Shown here in pieces: positions 50,582 through 52,828 of a stretch of 52,828 nucleotides of DNA; positions within the stretch are counted from its first letter, which is position 1, and every line of letters begins with the position of its first letter. Made by a program: the position numbers and the translations under genes. The stretch spans positions 1 to 52,828 of the forward strand of contig JAMCZK010000007.1 in NCBI GenBank assembly GCA_023485685.1, written 5' to 3'. Source of the stretch: Chloroflexota bacterium (lineage in GTDB: Bacteria > Chloroflexota > Anaerolineae > Anaerolineales > UBA11579). Below the pieces are notes generated by a model. The model was not told where the DNA came from and ran no database searches. It saw only the letters and a list, made by a program, of their open reading frames with translations.

Positions 50582-51991
50582 TTATGTTGGCTTGTGCCGG
50601 CTCTTCAACTGATCGATGGTGTCCGTGTCCAGCGCTGGAACTTCGAGCGTCTTCGTGATGCCTAGCGCCTTACGTTGAGCTTCACGCCAGCGCGCCAGAC
50701 GTGCCCGTACCTCAGCCTCATAGCCCTGATCGGAGGGCGAATAGAAATAAGTACCCAGCACTTCTTTGGGCAAATATTGCTGCGGCGCGAAATGCTCCGC
50801 CTCGTCGTGAGGGTAGACGTAACCCTTGCCGTGTCCCAGCGCCTTGGCATCGCGGTTCTTATCTTTGAGCGGATCCGGCACTTTCACCAGGCCATCCGCC
50901 TCGATCTTCTGGTACGCGGAAAAATAAGATGTGGCCGTATTCGACTTGGGCGCGGTGGAAAGATAAATCGTGGCGTGTACGATGGGGTAGATGCCTTCGG
51001 GCAGCCCGACGTAATCAAAGGCCTGCGCCGCTGCGCTGGCCACCACCATCCCCAACGGATCTCCCATGCCGATATCTTCACCAGCCAGGATCAGCAGGCG
51101 GCGCAGGATAAAGCGCGGGTCTTCGCCGGCATACAGCATCTTGGCCAGCCAGTAAAGCGCCGCATCCGGGTCCGAGCCGCGCACCGATTTGATGAACGCA
51201 GAAATCGTGTCGTAGTGCGCGTCGCCATCCTTATCGTACAGCACCGCCCGCCGCTGGATGGATTCCTGCGCCACCGACAGGGTTACGTGGACAGTACCGT
51301 CTTTGGGCGGCGTGCTCTCCACCGCCAGCTCGAGCGCGTTCAGCGCGTTGCGCGCGTCCCCGCCGGCGATTTGGATGATGTGCTGCATCGCATCCTCATC
51401 CACATGGACCACGCGGTGGCCGTAGCCACGCTCTTTGTCTGCCAGCGCCTGCTCCAGGATGGTGCGCACATCGGCATCACTCAGCGGCCGCAGCTGGAAG
51501 ACGCGCGATCGCGACACCAGCGCGCCGATCACTTCGAAATAAGGGTTCTCTGTGGTCGCGCCGATCAGCGTGATGGTTCCGTTCTCTACATGTGGCAGCA
51601 ACGCATCCTGCTGGGCCTTGTTCCAGCGGTGCACTTCATCCACGAAAAGAATGGTGCGGATGTTGTGCAGCTTACGGCGCTCCCTGGCTTCGCTGATCAC
51701 CACGGCCAGGTCCGCCTTGCCTGCCATCACCGCGGAGAGCGTTTCGAAATGCGATTTCGTGTGGTTGGCGATCACCATGGCCAGCGTGGTCTTCCCGGAC
51801 CCGGGCGGTCCCCACAGGATGATGGAAGCGAACAGCCGGTCCGCCTCGATAGCCCGGCGCAGCAATCGGCCCTCGCCCACAATGTCTTCCTGGCCGATGT
51901 ACTCGGCTAAATTGCGCGGCCGCATGCGGGCTGCCAGCGGCGCTTCGGTAGCCAAGCGCTGCTTGAGCGCGTGATCGAAAAGGTCGGTCAT
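50582..51991 (-). CDS. rarA: Replication-associated recombination protein A (AAA ATPase)
   Basis: RarA/MgsA family, 469 residues. Residues 1-40 lead into Walker A GPPGSGKTT, sensor loop DEVHRWNKAQQDALLP (Walker B), IGATTENPYFE, and the C-terminal clamp-loader-like collar (LILAGEDIGMGDP, tail to SRHKPT). It acts at stalled replication forks. The ATG overlaps the vapC stop (ATGA). A 95-bp copy of its 5' end lies beyond vapBC at 52711. There the frame runs further upstream (GFFGQLFDHALK), so the present start MTDLFDHALK is likely new, created when vapBC was inserted. Confidence 0.95.
   Translation of the reverse strand: MTDLFDHALKQRLATEAPLAARMRPRNLAEYIGQEDIVGEGRLLRRAIEADRLFASIILWGPPGSGKTTLAMVIANHTKSHFETLSAVMAGKADLAVVISEARERRKLHNIRTILFVDEVHRWNKAQQDALLPHVENGTITLIGATTENPYFEVIGALVSRSRVFQLRPLSDADVRTILEQALADKERGYGHRVVHVDEDAMQHIIQIAGGDARNALNALELAVESTPPKDGTVHVTLSVAQESIQRRAVLYDKDGDAHYDTISAFIKSVRGSDPDAALYWLAKMLYAGEDPRFILRRLLILAGEDIGMGDPLGMVVASAAAQAFDYVGLPEGIYPIVHATIYLSTAPKSNTATSYFSAYQKIEADGLVKVPDPLKDKNRDAKALGHGKGYVYPHDEAEHFAPQQYLPKEVLGTYFYSPSDQGYEAEVRARLARWREAQRKALGITKTLEVPALDTDTIDQLKSRHKPT
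51888..51982. repeat. 95-bp direct repeat, left copy (within rarA 5' end)
   Basis: Identical to 52711-52805 (offset 823 bases). It covers rarA codons from about residue 4 (FDHALKQRLA) to the segment LAEYIGQE. Homology stops on both sides. Confidence 0.9.
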
Positions 51992-52416
51992 TTAAAAGGA
52001 TTTACTACTTTCAGGCCGCGGTAATTTCTGTTCATGTCAAAGTCTTCAGAATAAATAGTATCGCATCCTAAGGCAAAGGCGCTCTGAAGAATCATGGCGT
52101 CCCAAAACGAAATCTTTAATTCGGTATGCAGATCAACGGCTGAAAGAATATCCTCTATCTCGGGAACATGTCGTTTCCATTTGCTTAGGTCGGTTACCAA
52201 CTGGCGCGCAAGTTGAGGGCGAATTGGTTTCCGGATCTTGTTCGTTACCGTTACATAAAACTCTTGCAGCACTTGCATACTGAGACTGCCAGATCCCTGA
52301 TTCCAATGGGCTTGTACAAGCTCTGTAGCCATAGCATGTTTATCCGCTATGGCGATGTCGTACGCGTAGACTAGGATGTTTGTGTCGAAAAACAAAAGAC
52401 GGGAATCAGCGCTCAT
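51988..52416 (-). CDS. vapC: PIN-domain toxin (VapC family)
   Basis: Probable ribonuclease toxin of 142 residues. The PIN acidic residues are D in LLFFDTNILVYAYD, E in LQEFYVTVTN, D in ISFWDAMILQSA and D in IYSEDFDM. The ATG at 52416 overlaps the antitoxin stop by 11 bases, the usual coupling. The stop overlaps the rarA start (ATGA), so rarA is now tied to this toxin-antitoxin transcript. Confidence 0.92.
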   Translation of the reverse strand: MSADSRLLFFDTNILVYAYDIAIADKHAMATELVQAHWNQGSGSLSMQVLQEFYVTVTNKIRKPIRPQLARQLVTDLSKWKRHVPEIEDILSAVDLHTELKISFWDAMILQSAFALGCDTIYSEDFDMNRNYRGLKVVNPFK

Positions 52417-52648
52417 GTAGATCGTCGCGGCTCCAATTTCGCTTATCCAATCCACCCATATCAATGCCGCGTTTCAAGAATTCAATATTCCTGCGACGAG
52501 CTTCTTCAAACCCCTCTTCGTGTTCGACAACTTCGGCCAAAGTATTGGCCAAAAGAGTAGAGAGTGACGTTTTACGTTTTATGGCCAGCAACTTGGCTTT
52601 CCGCAATATTTCCTTAGGCAAAGAAAGCGTTACATTCTGGGTTTTCAT
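52406..52648 (-). CDS. vapB: Antitoxin of the VapBC pair
   Basis: A protein of 80 residues. The N-terminal part TQNVTLSLPKEILRKAKLLAIKRKTSLSTLLANTLAEVVE is a ribbon-helix-helix DNA-binding fold, and the charged C-terminus (GLDKRNWSRDDLHER) would wrap the toxin. TACAAT lies 6 bases before the ATG, so the operon seems leaderless. A 7-2-7 palindrome upstream is the likely self-regulated operator. Confidence 0.9.
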   Translation of the reverse strand: MKTQNVTLSLPKEILRKAKLLAIKRKTSLSTLLANTLAEVVEHEEGFEEARRRNIEFLKRGIDMGGLDKRNWSRDDLHER

Positions 52649-52654
52649 AATTCC

Positions 52655-52676
52655 ATTGTATCACGTATTTACGTGA
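52655..52676 (-). promoter_or_regulatory. vapBC promoter and palindromic operator
   Basis: A -10 box TACAAT (52660-52655) lies 6 bases before the vapB ATG. Directly upstream is the inverted repeat TCACGTATTTACGTGA (52661-52676, 7-2-7), between -10 and -35. Ribbon-helix-helix antitoxins usually bind such sites to repress their own operon. Confidence 0.6.
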
Positions 52677-52697
52677 ACTTACCTGAGCAGTTGCCTT

Positions 52698-52828
52698 TCA
52701 CCAGATGCCCTCCTGGCCGATGTACTCGGCTAAATTGCGCGGCCGCATGCGGGCTGCCAGCGGCGCTTCGGTAGCCAAGCGCTGCTTGAGCGCGTGATCG
52801 AAAAGTTGGCCGAAAAAACCTATGGGCA
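52698..52828 (-). pseudogene. rarA 5'-end remnant, cut by the window edge
   Basis: The minus-strand frame reads in from the window edge, includes GFFGQLFDHALKQRLATEAP (the rarA N-terminus with extra upstream codons) and ends with EGIW and a TGA at 52698-52700. Bases 52711-52805 are identical to 51888-51982. This is the original 5' end of rarA (or a copy of it), now separated from the gene body by vapBC. What lies further upstream is outside the window. Confidence 0.8.
52711..52805. repeat. 95-bp direct repeat, right copy
   Basis: Exact match to 51888-51982 inside the present rarA gene. The two copies bracket vapBC. It looks like a target duplication or the trace of a homologous event rather than a transposon end, since no inverted repeats or transposase are present. 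Confidence 0.9.

Noticed and set aside
50675-51910. Open frame of 411 codons on the plus strand opposite rarA
   Set aside because: It is the antisense shadow of rarA: no motifs, a composition of reversed codons, and rarA is unmistakable on the other strand.
1-52828. CRISPR array, riboswitch, rRNA, transposase or integrase genes
   Set aside because: No regularly spaced direct repeats of CRISPR type, no recognisable riboswitch core or rRNA, and no transposase or complete integrase frame were found on either strand.

Overview
The window looks like a chromosomal segment of a Chloroflexota bacterium, most likely class Anaerolineae. This is inferred from gene content, not from a marker-gene tree. 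The clues are secreted proteins with Thr/Ser/Pro-rich linkers and NBR1-type Ig domains, DUF5667/DUF5666 proteins under an ECF sigma factor, a DUF4388-GTPase-CheY cassette, an SCO1664-DUF3090-histidine phosphatase cluster, a Rex repressor, heptanucleotide tandem repeats between genes, and many start codons 6-8 bases after a TATAAT-like -10 box (leaderless transcripts).

Layout. 1-1.0 kb: 3' part of an amidohydrolase gene. 1.1-9.35 kb: an accessory block between a displaced copy of the 3' end of tRNA-Asn (from 1130) and the intact tRNA-Asn gene (9280-9351, minus); it carries an unknown 383-aa protein, a cupredoxin lipoprotein divergent from a histidine kinase/NarL regulator pair, an ECF sigma factor with a DUF5667-IPT-IPT-DUF5666 membrane partner, and a very acidic lipoprotein with two DUF5666 repeats. 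9.4-13.7 kb: DUF4388-GTPase-CheY genes, an Ig-like lipoprotein and queG. 13.7-17 kb: a Zn/Mn ABC transporter with a Fur-type regulator and a palindromic operator on its promoter. 17-20 kb: pcm, RNHCP, mutY and a metallo-beta-lactamase-fold gene. 20-25 kb: surface-glycan genes (three glycosyltransferases and an FkbM methyltransferase). 25-30.4 kb: membrane Fe-S oxidoreductase, four-helix-bundle protein, E2 and E3 of a 2-oxoacid dehydrogenase. 30.5-35.5 kb: L,D-transpeptidase, MFS transporter, urocanase, M23 peptidase.

35.6-41.4 kb: UDP-glucose dehydrogenase broken by an apparent frameshift, a zinc-ribbon methyltransferase, a DsbA-like oxidoreductase, a PyrD-like barrel protein, dtd, a GT2 and rnhB. 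41.4-48.4 kb: M1-type peptidase, nadD, obgE, rex, an FAD oxidoreductase, a flippase-like membrane protein and a small remnant gene. 48.5-52.8 kb: SCO1664 family protein, DUF3090, histidine phosphatase, rarA and a vapBC toxin-antitoxin pair that sits between two copies of the rarA 5' end.

Most genes are core metabolism, repair and envelope functions in short, tightly overlapped operons. The parts most worth a second look are the tRNA-bounded block and its envelope-signalling genes, the heptanucleotide arrays at gene boundaries (one apparently removes the start codon of the SCO1664-family gene), the vapBC insertion that duplicated 95 bp of rarA, and the widespread leaderless starts.
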